Source: an uncultured Psychroserpens sp.
GTDB taxonomy: Bacteria; Bacteroidota; Bacteroidia; Flavobacteriales; Flavobacteriaceae
Reading direction: 5' to 3'
DNA: 64,000 bases
Assembly: GCF_947501425.1 (NCBI RefSeq)
Contig: NZ_CANMVN010000001.1
Span: 62,001 to 126,000 of the forward strand
In this document: positions 1-9,535 of the stretch, piece by piece
Numbering within the stretch: the stretch's first letter is position 1
How the letters are laid out: each line of letters opens with the position of its first letter
Made by a program: the position numbers and the translations under genes
The notes under the pieces: model-generated
The model's input: the letters and a program-made list of their open reading frames with translations, nothing else
Told to the model about the DNA's origin: nothing
Database searches by the model: none

Positions 1-1005
1 GTATAAAGATGGAGCTTCTCTTATATCATCAGTTTCTGGTTTAAATGCCAAGCCCCAGATTCCAAATGTTTTTCCTTTCAAGTCGTTGTTAAAATGAGAC
101 TCAATCTTAGGTATCAATATTCTCTTTTGAGTGTCATTGACCTTAATTACAGATTTCAATATGTCAAATTCGTAATTGTTGTCCTGACCTGATTTATATA
201 GAGCTTTAACGTCTTTTGGAAAACAAGAGCCACCATATCCAATACCTGGAAATAAAAATCGTTTTCCTATTCTAGAGTCGGTTCCCATACCCACTCTCAC
301 TTTATCTACATCTGCACCAACTTTCTCGCAGAAGTTAGCGATTTCATTCATAAATGTAATCTTGGTTGCCAGGAATGAATTGGCAGCATATTTAGTGAGT
401 TCAGCAGAACGTTCATCCATAACTAGTATTGGATTACCAGAGCGCACAAAAGGCTTGTATAATTTTTCCATGAGATTTGTTGCCCTCTCAGAACTCGAAC
501 CTACAACGATACGTTCTGGTTTCATAAAATCGTCAACTGCAAATCCTTCTCTTAAAAACTCAGGATTTGAAACAACATCAAAATCCACATTGGTTTCGTT
601 AGCAATTACAGCTTTTACTTTATCTGAAGTACCAACAGGCACCGTGCTTTTGTCTACAATTACCTTATAATCTTTTATTTCTTTACCTATCTCCTTAGCT
701 ACTCCAAGCACATATGATAAATCTGCAGAACCATCTTCATCTTCTGGTGTTGGCAATGCGAGAAAAATAATCTCTCCATGATCTAAACCATCTACCAATG
801 ATGTAGAGAAATTAAGCCTGTTAGCTTTAATATTTCTTTCAAATAAAACATCTAGATGTGGTTCATAGATTGGAACAATACCTTGACGCATTTGGTCAAT
901 TTTGCTTTGATTGATGTCAATACAAAGAACATCGTTTCCTGTTTCTGCTAAACAAGTCCCTGTAACCAATCCAACATAACCTGTTCCTATTACTGATATT
1001 TTCAT
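1..1005 (-). CDS. ugd: UDP-glucose 6-dehydrogenase, 3' end beyond window
   Basis: Oxidises UDP-glucose to UDP-glucuronate in the cytoplasm, using two NAD+ per turn, and so supplies uronic acid for surface polysaccharide. The 335 visible codons run from an ATG at 1005 and the frame is still open at base 1, so the C-terminal UDP-binding part is missing. Visible signatures are an N-terminal Rossmann motif (GTGYVG, residues 7-12), a STVPVGT stretch, and the catalytic segment GYGGSCFPKD with the nucleophile at Cys261. It is the last visible gene of the polysaccharide locus, 49 bp after the glycosyltransferase, with a possible promoter of its own in that gap. Family assignment is secure; the exact sugar product is inferred. 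Confidence 0.95.
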   Translation of the reverse strand, partial: MKISVIGTGYVGLVTGTCLAETGNDVLCIDINQSKIDQMRQGIVPIYEPHLDVLFERNIKANRLNFSTSLVDGLDHGEIIFLALPTPEDEDGSADLSYVLGVAKEIGKEIKDYKVIVDKSTVPVGTSDKVKAVIANETNVDFDVVSNPEFLREGFAVDDFMKPERIVVGSSSERATNLMEKLYKPFVRSGNPILVMDERSAELTKYAANSFLATKITFMNEIANFCEKVGADVDKVRVGMGTDSRIGKRFLFPGIGYGGSCFPKDVKALYKSGQDNNYEFDILKSVIKVNDTQKRILIPKIESHFNNDLKGKTFGIWGLAFKPETDDIREAPSLY

Positions 1006-1030
1006 ATATTATTGTTATTATTTTAGTTGA

Positions 1031-1038
1031 CAAATGTA
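1031..1038 (-). promoter_or_regulatory. candidate -7 promoter element for ugd
   Basis: Read on the minus strand this is TACATTTG, matching the Bacteroidota -7 consensus TAnnTTTG, 26 bp before the ugd ATG. I do not see a TTTG-type -33 partner at 17-23 bp, so the call rests on one element. Confidence 0.35.
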
Positions 1039-1054
1039 ACAAACTATCGATTAA

Positions 1055-2164
1055 TTAATCTAGTTGATTTTTTTTAGTCATTACTTTTTTAAAAAACTCT
1101 AAATATTGGTTATTAATTATATCCCAACTGTAAGTGTTTTCAATCTTTTTATTTAAGTTTTTCGACAAGCTTGAGTATTCTAATTTATGTAACGTATCAA
1201 TATACTCACTTACCTGCTCTGAGTTTTCAAAATAGAAGGCATCTGTTTCTAAAATTGCCTTATTAAAAATGTTGTCATTAGCTACAATTAAAGAATTGGA
1301 GGCCATAGCTTCTAATAAAGATGGGTTTGTTCCTCCTACAGAATGACCATGGAAATATAAATTTGAAAAATATCTCAGGTTATTTAAGTGTTCTATATCA
1401 TAAATACCTCCAAGAAACTTAATGTGGTCATCAGCCTTATATTTATCTTTTAAATATTCACCAAAACTATTGACATCGTGTTTACCAATTACAAGAAACT
1501 TGACTTTATTCTTTGCCTTTGAAGCACCATCTAGAATGGTTTCTAAATTATTCTCAGGCTCAAATCGGGCGATTAATATGTTATATTGTTCTCTTTCAAC
1601 CTTATATAAATCAAGAATTTTTTCATTAGGACTTAGAAAGCAATCAGCTCCATAAGCGATATACTCTGATTCTTTATTGTAGGTTTTGAATAGGTACTCT
1701 TGTATTCCGATTGAGTCTGAAATCAAATAATCACTACTGTGTACTGCTAGTTTTTCTGCATACTTTAAAAACCGCCGTACATATTTATTGTATTTAGATC
1801 GTTTCCATTCCAGCCCGTCCATGTTGGTAATGATGATTGGTTTTTTAGGCATAAATTTATGCCATACAGAACTACTGGTATACCCTAATTGAAGAATGAT
1901 ATCAAAATCATGTTTTCTGGCGTTTATAATACAGTTATAATCGTAAAAAAACTGGCCTGCTGTGCCAATTTTATCTTCGTAATCTTTACAATAAATTAAA
2001 TTAACACCGTTGTAATTAGATTCTTTATATGGATGTAATGTTGAGTTGTAGACATAAACTTGATGTCCTTGATTAACTAAAAATACTGAAAAAAATTCAG
2101 CAAATTGTTCAAATCCTCCATGATGATTTGGGATACCTCTAGTGCCTAGTATTGCTATTTTCAA
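1055..2164 (-). CDS. glycosyltransferase with DUF1972-type N-terminus (rhamnosyltransferase-like)
   Basis: A 369-residue cytoplasmic GT-B glycosyltransferase. The N-terminus (ILGTRGIPNHHGGFEQFAE, from residue 5) is the signature of the DUF1972/GT4 group, several of whose characterised members transfer rhamnose onto a lipid-linked sugar. The C-terminal half has the nucleotide-sugar-binding pattern ARFEPENN followed by GGTNPSLLEAMAS. The start is a TTG at 2164: the typical family N-terminus begins exactly there and no ATG lies near. It overlaps the upstream polymerase-like gene by 26 bp, so the two are translationally linked. Given rmlBACD in the same locus, a rhamnosyl donor is reasonable but inferred. 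Confidence 0.85.
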   Translation of the reverse strand: MKIAILGTRGIPNHHGGFEQFAEFFSVFLVNQGHQVYVYNSTLHPYKESNYNGVNLIYCKDYEDKIGTAGQFFYDYNCIINARKHDFDIILQLGYTSSSVWHKFMPKKPIIITNMDGLEWKRSKYNKYVRRFLKYAEKLAVHSSDYLISDSIGIQEYLFKTYNKESEYIAYGADCFLSPNEKILDLYKVEREQYNILIARFEPENNLETILDGASKAKNKVKFLVIGKHDVNSFGEYLKDKYKADDHIKFLGGIYDIEHLNNLRYFSNLYFHGHSVGGTNPSLLEAMASNSLIVANDNIFNKAILETDAFYFENSEQVSEYIDTLHKLEYSSLSKNLNKKIENTYSWDIINNQYLEFFKKVMTKKNQLD

Positions 2165-3428
2165 GATTGAATGTGTTGAATAAAAAGAGTGAATTAAAGA
2201 AATAAAAGAAAATAATGCCTTTGTTTCTTACTAAAACCACTTCGAATATAAAAACAAAACATATCAATAGCAAAAAATAAAAATGAAGTTGATCTTTTTT
2301 TAAAATTGCAGTTTTAAAAGAGTAAAATAAATAGGCAACGAAAAATAGAAGCACAAAGACACCATACATAACAAATGTATGAATGTATTGGTTGTGCACA
2401 TTAAAGTTTTCGTACCAATTAGGCCCTAGATTATAAGAAAAATAATAATAGTTAAAATAGCCTTTTGTATCTCCTTGTCCATAACCAAAAAGTACTTTTT
2501 TGTCTTTAACGGTATGGTATAAATTTATTTTTCCTAAAATATACCTTAACTCTAAATCACTAATGTCTGTTTTTTCTTCATAGGTGAAAAGTTTCTTTTT
2601 GGTAAAATCATTTGTAGGCTGAAAAGACGCAATATTGTCATTGAATCTTAAACCGTTTTCAAATCTTTCTTTGATAAATGAAATATTATAAATTAATACC
2701 GCCAGCACCGAAAATGTCAATATGAAACCTATTTTTCTCTTTTTGCTTTTCACTTTAAAAAAGAAAAAAACAATAAACGAAATAAAATTAAAGGCTAAGA
2801 CCGCCTTTGAGGCACAAAGCACCAATCCTGAAATTAGGATGAGAATGGATCCGATATAAAGTGGTTTGTTTTTCAATACCTGTCGGATTTCTTTTGACGA
2901 TATAAAAAACACATAAAACAGAGCAACAGATAAATACATTGAAAAGTATACAGGGTGCTGATCGTACAGTCTTGTAAACTCATGGAATGTGAGACCTTCT
3001 ATAGAGTTATTACTAATGGCCTTAATAATGGCATAGGTTAATAATATTAGAGTGCTTAAAACTGAACTTAAATAAAAGACTCTAGCAACTTTTGATATGA
3101 CTTGTTTAGTAATGTTTGTATTTATCATTACTACTGCAATTAACAGAATTAGCAGAGTTAAATCTAAGTGCTTAAACCCTAAGGCGCTGTTTTTACTGAA
3201 GAAAGCACTAACTACTGTAATGATAAAAAAAACGATTAAGTACCAGGCTTTGAAATTTTTTATTTTATGAATATTTTCCTTTTGAAAAAAAAGAACATTA
3301 AAAGATACTGCCAGAATAATTGCTAAGTTTCCCAAATTAACAGCAAAAGGAAGTGTTGCAGATATCAGGCATAGTAGAAATAACTTAATCTTATCCCTTC
3401 TCTTTAATGTAAGATTAACGAGTTTCAT
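2139..3428 (-). CDS. O-antigen ligase/polymerase family membrane protein (Wzy_C-like)
   Basis: A 429-residue polytopic inner-membrane protein with about eleven hydrophobic segments and one long soluble periplasmic loop (roughly residues 240-330). The loop ends in NVHNQYIHTFVMYGVF, the conserved histidine-bearing signature of the O-antigen ligase/polymerase superfamily, which joins lipid-linked glycans in the periplasm. It overlaps the next gene and is separated from the upstream glycosyltransferase by 1 bp. A second, more divergent polymerase-like protein is encoded at 4593-5789. Which one polymerises repeat units and which ligates them to an acceptor cannot be told from sequence. Confidence 0.8.
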   Translation of the reverse strand: MKLVNLTLKRRDKIKLFLLCLISATLPFAVNLGNLAIILAVSFNVLFFQKENIHKIKNFKAWYLIVFFIITVVSAFFSKNSALGFKHLDLTLLILLIAVVMINTNITKQVISKVARVFYLSSVLSTLILLTYAIIKAISNNSIEGLTFHEFTRLYDQHPVYFSMYLSVALFYVFFISSKEIRQVLKNKPLYIGSILILISGLVLCASKAVLAFNFISFIVFFFFKVKSKKRKIGFILTFSVLAVLIYNISFIKERFENGLRFNDNIASFQPTNDFTKKKLFTYEEKTDISDLELRYILGKINLYHTVKDKKVLFGYGQGDTKGYFNYYYFSYNLGPNWYENFNVHNQYIHTFVMYGVFVLLFFVAYLFYSFKTAILKKDQLHFYFLLLICFVFIFEVVLVRNKGIIFFYFFNSLFLFNTFNLENSNTRH

Positions 3429-3429
3429 C

Positions 3430-4596
3430 TTAAGATAAAATTAGTTCAATTATTTGTTGAGTTTTAGTTTCCCAAGAATGTGTTTTTAGATCTATTTTGT
3501 TTTTGTGATTTTCACAGCTTTTAAGCGCATCTGAGAACTCAGAAGCATTATTAATGATATAAACATGATCTAAAAGGTTTTCCAAGCCATTTGATAGTGT
3601 TCCAACCACCTTTTTTTGCGTAGCCAAATACTCATACACTTTAATTGTGTTTGCTCCAGATTTCTTTTTTTCATCAATAACATAAGGCACAGTACAAATG
3701 TCGAAGTTCTTCACATAGTCTGGATAAACATCATAATGCTTATCACCTAGGTAGTGTACATTCTCTCGCTTTATGATCTCGTTGAAGATTGTTTTATCTA
3801 AAATCTGACCAACAAAAACAAATGAAACGTCTGGCGAGGCTTCTGTGGTCTTATTAATTAACTCAACATCTAATAAGTGAGAGATTTTACCTCCAAATCC
3901 TACAATTGGTTTTTTAATTTGAGACAAATCATCAGGTATGCTTTTACTTGCACCAACAAAACGAGATACATCTACACCATTTGCAATCAAATGAATATTT
4001 TCAACACCATATTGTGTTTTAAACTCGGATATATTATCCACAGAGTTGGTAATCCAAAAATCACATGTTTTAGAAAACTGCATATAATTCTCGATAATTT
4101 CCTCTTTGAGTTTACTGTAAACACTAAACTTCGCAAAATTGTCCCAGGCATCAAAAATAGATACTTTTGGTTTTAGTTTTGATGACAATCTAGATGCAAA
4201 AATATTTTGATTTAAAAGAGAGTAATTCTCTTTTATTCCTAAATGAGCTAATGACTGATTTATGAAATTTACATATTTATCACTACCGTATTCAGAAATA
4301 AACCAATTGTAATTTTTAAGCGCCTGACCAACAACATCAACAGATACGTAGTCGATTAAGTATGTGTTTTTTGAATATTCATATAATTTACAACCACCAT
4401 TTGACAAGATAAGTTTTCCTTTTATAAGGCCTCTTTTTCTTTTCAATTGTATTTCTAATAATGTAGTAGGTCTATTAATTATTACACAAATATCTTCACG
4501 GGATTTGAAGGCCTCTATAAAATGGGCATCTCGAGTTCTGGAGCCTTCAAGTAAAATTTTTCTCCAATCATGAAATGGTACTATTACTATATTCAT
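3430..4596 (-). CDS. glycosyltransferase, GT-B fold
   Basis: A 388-residue soluble protein with the general layout of a GT-B glycosyltransferase. The C-terminal half has alternating strands (KPIVGFGGKISHL, VSFVFVGQIL) and a donor-site-like segment, KSGANTIKVYEYLATQKKVVGT, where the usual E-x7-E pattern is reduced to a single clear Glu in KVYEYLA. It shares the ATGA overlap at 4593-4596 with the upstream polymerase-like gene, so it is part of the same operon. Donor and acceptor are unknown; I place it by fold-level motifs and context only. Confidence 0.75.
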   Translation of the reverse strand: MNIVIVPFHDWRKILLEGSRTRDAHFIEAFKSREDICVIINRPTTLLEIQLKRKRGLIKGKLILSNGGCKLYEYSKNTYLIDYVSVDVVGQALKNYNWFISEYGSDKYVNFINQSLAHLGIKENYSLLNQNIFASRLSSKLKPKVSIFDAWDNFAKFSVYSKLKEEIIENYMQFSKTCDFWITNSVDNISEFKTQYGVENIHLIANGVDVSRFVGASKSIPDDLSQIKKPIVGFGGKISHLLDVELINKTTEASPDVSFVFVGQILDKTIFNEIIKRENVHYLGDKHYDVYPDYVKNFDICTVPYVIDEKKKSGANTIKVYEYLATQKKVVGTLSNGLENLLDHVYIINNASEFSDALKSCENHKNKIDLKTHSWETKTQQIIELILS

Positions 4597-5789
4597 GTAT
4601 TCTTAGTTCTTTTTTGTAGTAAGCTGATAAAAGTAATCATTAATGCTAAATCTGAAAAAATTGTGGTCATAAAAGCATAAATTAAAATCACTACAAATAT
4701 CAAATTTGTTGTTCCCTTTGATAAGTTTAAGCTGGCTGCAAGTGCATACAAAAGCATCACAACCAAGATCAAACCAATTATCCCAAGGTCGGCATAGGCC
4801 CAAATAAGTTGAGAAAAATGTTTTGTGCTTGTAAATTTTCCTTTAAGTACATCAAAATATGAATATGGCCCTTCACCAATTATTCGTAAAGGCTGACTTG
4901 TAACATATGTGATTACTACCTGAGGTCTTTTTGCTATTCCTCTTTCGTAATTTCTTAATGACTTAGCTGGATTGTATTCCCTTTCAATAAAATAGACTTC
5001 TCTTTCAAAAGCTTTAATATTTCTTAATTGAAAAAAGCCTATTGGTAAAATTATGAGAGCCGCAAAAAAACCAACTATTTTAATACGCTTAGGAAAAGAG
5101 TTGTAAATCAAATAAATAATAAAAAAGGCTAACAGTAACTTTGTAACATTTGATTCTGCAACAAAAACCGTTATAATTAGATAGACAAGAACTAATCTTG
5201 GATATTTAGTGATTGCAAAGTTTTCGTTGTTTTTATAAACATTAATAATGTTAAACAATAAAAAGAATCCTAAAGAGTGATCTGCTTTCAAAAAGAATGT
5301 ACCAAACATAAAATCAAAAGAAGCAATTTCCTGACTACTCCTATTAAAACCTATAAAAAAATCAAAGCCTACGTTTTGTATAAGTAATACAGGTAGCTGA
5401 ATAATAGCAATTAATAAAAACAGCTTACTAATGGCTAGTTTAGCGACATAATACTCTTTGTTGTTTATTTTAAAAAACAAATAACAGCCAAGTGGTACTA
5501 AAACGAATATGAGGTAAATAAGGGTCTTAACAAGATTGGTTTTGTTAACGATTCCGCTTATAAGAATAACAGAGATTAGTAATACATGTAAAATGATAAC
5601 TTTATTCAAAAACAGCTTTCGCTTAACCGCTATGTAGATGAAATAAGTAAGGAAGAATAATGATAATACACCATACGTAAATACAATGTTAGGAATTCCA
5701 ATAAAAAACTGAAACACTCCGCCTATTAAAAAACAAAAAACAGTAATTAAAAAAAATGAATAGATGTATAATTTGTTGAACTTAATCAT
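4593..5789 (-). CDS. polysaccharide polymerase-like membrane protein
   Basis: A 398-residue protein made almost entirely of hydrophobic segments (about ten), with a soluble loop near residues 255-320. The end of that loop (STKHFSQLIWAYADLGIIGL) resembles the position and shape of the O-antigen polymerase signature, although the usual HN pair is replaced by KHFSQ. It overlaps both neighbours by 4 bp (ATGA), so expression is tightly coupled to two glycosyltransferases. I read it as the Wzy-type repeat-unit polymerase or a second ligase. Sequence conservation in these families is very low, so the exact role is uncertain. Confidence 0.65.
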   Translation of the reverse strand: MIKFNKLYIYSFFLITVFCFLIGGVFQFFIGIPNIVFTYGVLSLFFLTYFIYIAVKRKLFLNKVIILHVLLISVILISGIVNKTNLVKTLIYLIFVLVPLGCYLFFKINNKEYYVAKLAISKLFLLIAIIQLPVLLIQNVGFDFFIGFNRSSQEIASFDFMFGTFFLKADHSLGFFLLFNIINVYKNNENFAITKYPRLVLVYLIITVFVAESNVTKLLLAFFIIYLIYNSFPKRIKIVGFFAALIILPIGFFQLRNIKAFEREVYFIEREYNPAKSLRNYERGIAKRPQVVITYVTSQPLRIIGEGPYSYFDVLKGKFTSTKHFSQLIWAYADLGIIGLILVVMLLYALAASLNLSKGTTNLIFVVILIYAFMTTIFSDLALMITFISLLQKRTKNT

Positions 5790-6763
5790 GTTTTCATTTT
5801 ATTGGATGCGGATACAGCTTTGAATATCAATGGTAGCTTCCAAATATTTTTAGGTTTCAATAGTGTTAAAGTAGACAAAAGTATTAAATATAGATATTTA
5901 TTTAGTGTATAAATCAGCTTATTAGTGACGAAATTTTTTTCAAAATAGATATTGTTCCTCACAGAATAAAATATAGCATTTTTTGATTCGGTAGCAAAAA
6001 AGCGTGTTTTAAAAAATGACTTCTCTTTTTTTAAATGAAATGATAGTTCTAAATCCTCAAGAATGCTATCTAAAACTAAAATAATTTTACCTCCATTTTT
6101 TGTTATTCGATAGGAAAACTCATGATCATCTGCATAAAGAAACATATCCTCATTTGGCAATCCAATAGTTTCAATTAGCTCTTTTTTAAAAAACATACCT
6201 CCATAAGGAGCCACAGCAACTACTCCTGATGAATGATTATTTGTAGTTATTATTTCTTTTGAAAAAAGAGTTCTAACTTTTTTAACAACATGAAATCCTA
6301 AAAAAGAGTTCTTAGGACCTAGCATTAAATACGGATTATTTCTTCGAATTGCATCTTTATAAATCCCTCTATCAGGACGATAAGATAACAAAGACACTAA
6401 AGGATTATCTCCCTTGACATTGGATTTCCAATAGTTTAATAAGTGATTTAATGCATCCTTTTGTGGTAAATTGTCATCATCAATTAACCATAGGTATTCA
6501 ATATCTTCTAGAAGTATTCTTTTTATTCCTTCACTAAAACCCTTTGCAGAACCAGAGTTATAGCCCAAATCGTGAAGAATCAATTTTGGGTAATTTTGTT
6601 TTAAATCATTAAGTTTTATTAACGTATTTTTATCAACTCCATTAATGACAACTACCATCTTTTTAACAGAAGAAGATTTGAGCGTTTCATCTATTGTTTT
6701 AGAAATTAAATCAAACCTGTTTCCATACGTTAATGTTACAACTCCTACGTTTCCTTCAACCAT
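5786..6763 (-). CDS. family 2 glycosyltransferase
   Basis: A 325-residue GT-A glycosyltransferase. Residues 6-20 carry the nucleotide-binding start (GVVTLTYGNRFDLI), 69-79 carry NSGSAKGFSEG, and WLIDDDNLP holds the metal-binding acidic triad at Asp95-97. A second conserved block, PNEDMFLYADDHEFSYRI, is typical of rhamnosyl- and galactofuranosyl-transferase-like GT2 enzymes. The C-terminal 70 residues include a hydrophobic stretch that could sit on the membrane. The gene overlaps the sulfotransferase upstream by 19 bp and the polymerase gene downstream by 4 bp. The sugar transferred is not deducible. Confidence 0.85.
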   Translation of the reverse strand: MVEGNVGVVTLTYGNRFDLISKTIDETLKSSSVKKMVVVINGVDKNTLIKLNDLKQNYPKLILHDLGYNSGSAKGFSEGIKRILLEDIEYLWLIDDDNLPQKDALNHLLNYWKSNVKGDNPLVSLLSYRPDRGIYKDAIRRNNPYLMLGPKNSFLGFHVVKKVRTLFSKEIITTNNHSSGVVAVAPYGGMFFKKELIETIGLPNEDMFLYADDHEFSYRITKNGGKIILVLDSILEDLELSFHLKKEKSFFKTRFFATESKNAIFYSVRNNIYFEKNFVTNKLIYTLNKYLYLILLSTLTLLKPKNIWKLPLIFKAVSASNKMKT

Positions 6764-7632
6764 CTACTAAGATTTAAATTAGTAATAGATTGAAGTTCTT
6801 TTATATCATCGGCAAAATAATTGTCAATGAATTCCCGCTTCATATCATTATCAACTTTATAGCGTATTTCCTTTCTGTTAATCATATCTATTTTGCTGAT
6901 AATGGTCTTTCTCAATTGGCTTGACGGAATTAAATGCTTCCCAAATTTTCTGATTAAACCCGGTTTATCTACAAAATCCCTTATCATTTTACTTTTAGGA
7001 ACCGATGCTTTATTACTATTTACAGCTATTTCGTATTCAAAATCATGTAATCCTAAAAAGGAATTGATTCTATGAATTGTGTTTGATTTATCATCTAGGA
7101 AATCGTCTTCAAAACGAAGGAATAAAAAATTAGACATGTCATAGAGCTCTAAATACCTCTTAATTTGTGTACTGTATAAACTCCGACTGCCATAGCTTAA
7201 GTAAAGTTGCCCAAATGTATCTTTTGCTCTTTCTTCTTCTTTAAGTATTGCTTCTTTAAATTCTAAAGTTTCAAACCCCCTCCTTTTTGACATCAGGTAC
7301 TGAGAATATGCTCTATCAAAAGGATTTCTGAAAATCACTATGAATTTAACATCTGGCCCAATATCATTAAAAATTCGTTTTGGCGCATTTTGAGAACACA
7401 AGTATTCTGGGTCTATTTCTCCAACCACTTTTCTGTCTTCCAGATCTTTAGGAAACAGTTTAAAGTAATCTTTTAAGTTTCTCGTATATAATTCATCGTG
7501 AGAAAAATAATGGGTTTCTTTATTTAAAGGAAGTCCTATTTGCGGATTTTGGCTCAGAATATCATGTAGTGATGTTGTTCCTGATTTTTGCGCTCCAATA
7601 CAAAAGAAGTCTACCTTATTATTATTTATCAT
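6745..7632 (-). CDS. PAPS-dependent sulfotransferase
   Basis: A 295-residue sulfotransferase of the carbohydrate type, transferring sulfate from 3'-phosphoadenylyl sulfate (PAPS) to a hydroxyl or amine. The 5'-phosphosulfate loop is FFCIGAQKSGTTSL (QKSGTT at 15-20). The 3'-phosphate-binding element is VIFRNPFDRAYSQYLMS, with Arg102 and Ser110. It overlaps the downstream glycosyltransferase by 19 bp and the upstream acyltransferase by 11 bp. The same locus encodes CysN, CysD, CysC and CysQ, which make PAPS and clear PAP, so the likely substrate is the polysaccharide built here. No signal peptide is seen, so sulfation would occur on the cytoplasmic lipid-linked unit. Confidence 0.9.
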   Translation of the reverse strand: MINNNKVDFFCIGAQKSGTTSLHDILSQNPQIGLPLNKETHYFSHDELYTRNLKDYFKLFPKDLEDRKVVGEIDPEYLCSQNAPKRIFNDIGPDVKFIVIFRNPFDRAYSQYLMSKRRGFETLEFKEAILKEEERAKDTFGQLYLSYGSRSLYSTQIKRYLELYDMSNFLFLRFEDDFLDDKSNTIHRINSFLGLHDFEYEIAVNSNKASVPKSKMIRDFVDKPGLIRKFGKHLIPSSQLRKTIISKIDMINRKEIRYKVDNDMKREFIDNYFADDIKELQSITNLNLSRWLKET

Positions 7633-8185
7633 CTCTTAATTTTAAAATTCTAGCAGGTACACCACCTACGATTGTATTTTTTTCTACGTCATTAGTAACT
7701 ACTGCATTTGCAGCTACAATTGCTCCAGATTGTATGGTTACTCCCTTAGTGATTACAACACCATGCCCAATCCATACATTATCATGAATAGTGATAGGTT
7801 GGGTCGATTTTCCCTGCTCAATAATATTTTTATTTAAATCTGAAAAGTTGTGATCAGTATCTCTTATGGAAACACTATCTGCAATCATAACGTTTTTTCC
7901 TATAGTGACTCGGTCATTTACTCCAATAACACTAAAAGAACTTATATAAGAATTTTCACCTAAAGTCAATGTGCCAGAGCCTTGAATAATGACATTAGAT
8001 TTTATCCTTGAGTTGGCTTCAAAAACTACTTTCAATTTCGTTTTCTCCCACCAAAACGGGATAAGTTTAACATGATAACCAATGGTAATTTTACCTTTCT
8101 TTTTGATTAGAATGAAATATTTCAACAAAAAAAAAGCAGTGCTTATTCTGTTGTTTATTTTGGAAGCAATTTTGTAAATAATCAT
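7622..8185 (-). CDS. hexapeptide-repeat acyltransferase
   Basis: A 187-residue left-handed beta-helix acyltransferase. Hexapeptide repeats run from about residue 70 to 178 (for example VTIGKNVMIADS, ITIHDNVWIGHGVVIT). DTDHNF supplies the catalytic-type histidine found in maltose/galactoside O-acetyltransferases, and the C-terminus has the usual GGVPARILK. Probably O-acetylates a sugar of the repeat unit with acetyl-CoA. The N-terminal 35 residues are basic and hydrophobic and may contact the membrane. It starts 1 bp after the flippase gene and overlaps the sulfotransferase by 11 bp. The acceptor is unknown. Confidence 0.85.
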   Translation of the reverse strand: MIIYKIASKINNRISTAFFLLKYFILIKKKGKITIGYHVKLIPFWWEKTKLKVVFEANSRIKSNVIIQGSGTLTLGENSYISSFSVIGVNDRVTIGKNVMIADSVSIRDTDHNFSDLNKNIIEQGKSTQPITIHDNVWIGHGVVITKGVTIQSGAIVAANAVVTNDVEKNTIVGGVPARILKLRDDK

Positions 8186-8186
8186 A

Positions 8187-9494
8187 TTAATTCTTATTTG
8201 AACTAAATGGCAAATAGTAAGTAGTTATACCTAACCTATTCTTTACAAAAATAACAGAAATTAAATTAAGCAAAATACTACTTGATGCTGTAGCAATAGC
8301 GGCTCCTAAAATACCATAAATAGGAATTAAAATTAAATTTAGTACAATGTTTAAAATTGCACTAATCAACGTAAAATTTCTTAAATTTTTATGGTGTCCA
8401 GTCATGTTCATTATTTGTCCAACACTACCTGACATAGCATTAAAAAACTGTGAAATCATAATGATGACCAAGGCTGTACCTCCAGCAATAAATTCGTCTC
8501 CAAAAATCGATAAAACAAACTTATTGGCTATGACTATGATCAACACAATTGGAGCTGTTAATAAAAAAATCAACTTGGTTGATTTGGCAATCATTTGCTT
8601 CATTTTATCAAATTGTGAACTGCTGTACAGTTCTGAAACTTTTGGTGCCAATACCAAATTAATGGATGTGATAGCAATAATAGCTATTCTAGCTATTCTA
8701 ATAACCACATTGTATATCCCAACGTCTGCTTTATCGTTATAATACCCTAACATTAACGTATCGGTCCATCCCATAATAAAAATAAAAGAGCTTGTAGCAA
8801 GCATAGGCAAAGAATAGTGCATAAGTTGCTTTACAGGGTACTTTTTTAAATTTGATGTAGGTGAACTGTTTCTGGTCCAGAATAAGCTTAAAACTAAAGC
8901 AATTGCAACTCCTATGGCATAGGCTTTAATTATAATGGCGTCATCAACTGTGTGAAACCCATAAAAGGCGATCAAAACCACTAGAGACCCAATTAAAAAC
9001 GGCGTTACGTGTGATAAAATACCAAACTTAACGATGTCTTTTTTTCCTCTTAAAGTTTCATAGTTCAAACGAAGTAAAACTAAAGGAGCTAAAGTAATAG
9101 CTGCGACTATAAAGAACCTGTTAAGGCTGTCATCTTTATAAAATTCAGAGAGAAATTCCGAAGAAAAATAAAGAATCAGAGCTCCAATAACTGAAGACAG
9201 TACTATTAAGCTTAAGGATGTTTTTCTAAAGTGATATTTACTTTTGATAGATTGATCTGAAACAATCTTAATGGTAGCATCTGGAATGCCTAAAGCAAAC
9301 ACTAAAGCGAATACATTTAGAACAGTAAAAGCTATTGAAAACCTACCGTAGGATTCGGCTCCAAAACATCTTGATACAATAAGAATAAAAGCATAGCTCA
9401 ATGCTAGACCCAGTATCTTTAAAGCAAAAGAAAATATCGTTTTTTTGGCAAATTCTCCTTTAGATATATTTTTGATTTGTTGAAAGTAATTCAC
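8187..9494 (-). CDS. Wzx-type oligosaccharide flippase
   Basis: A 435-residue integral membrane protein with about 12-14 hydrophobic helices, in the polysaccharide-export (MATE-like) superfamily that flips lipid-linked repeat units to the periplasm. Features typical of the family are the N-terminal LGLALSYAFILIVSR followed by FGAESYGRFSIAFT, and a C-terminal GILGAAIATASSSILLN. The reading frame opens with GTG at 9494; no in-frame ATG lies near enough to give a complete first helix. A Wzx flippase plus polymerase-like proteins and a Wzz-like protein fits a Wzx/Wzy-dependent assembly route. Confidence 0.88.
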   Translation of the reverse strand: MNYFQQIKNISKGEFAKKTIFSFALKILGLALSYAFILIVSRCFGAESYGRFSIAFTVLNVFALVFALGIPDATIKIVSDQSIKSKYHFRKTSLSLIVLSSVIGALILYFSSEFLSEFYKDDSLNRFFIVAAITLAPLVLLRLNYETLRGKKDIVKFGILSHVTPFLIGSLVVLIAFYGFHTVDDAIIIKAYAIGVAIALVLSLFWTRNSSPTSNLKKYPVKQLMHYSLPMLATSSFIFIMGWTDTLMLGYYNDKADVGIYNVVIRIARIAIIAITSINLVLAPKVSELYSSSQFDKMKQMIAKSTKLIFLLTAPIVLIIVIANKFVLSIFGDEFIAGGTALVIIMISQFFNAMSGSVGQIMNMTGHHKNLRNFTLISAILNIVLNLILIPIYGILGAAIATASSSILLNLISVIFVKNRLGITTYYLPFSSNKN

Positions 9495-9535
9495 CTTATT
9501 TTCAAAATAGCATTGAGCTTGTCAATGGCACGCGT

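Noticed and set aside
362-670. Plus-strand open frame of about 100 codons inside ugd
   Set aside because: It lies opposite well-conserved ugd codons and its translation has no recognisable feature; a shadow frame.
9495-9535. Possible frame or site between the flippase and lipoprotein genes
   Set aside because: Only 41 bp with no promoter or terminator features.
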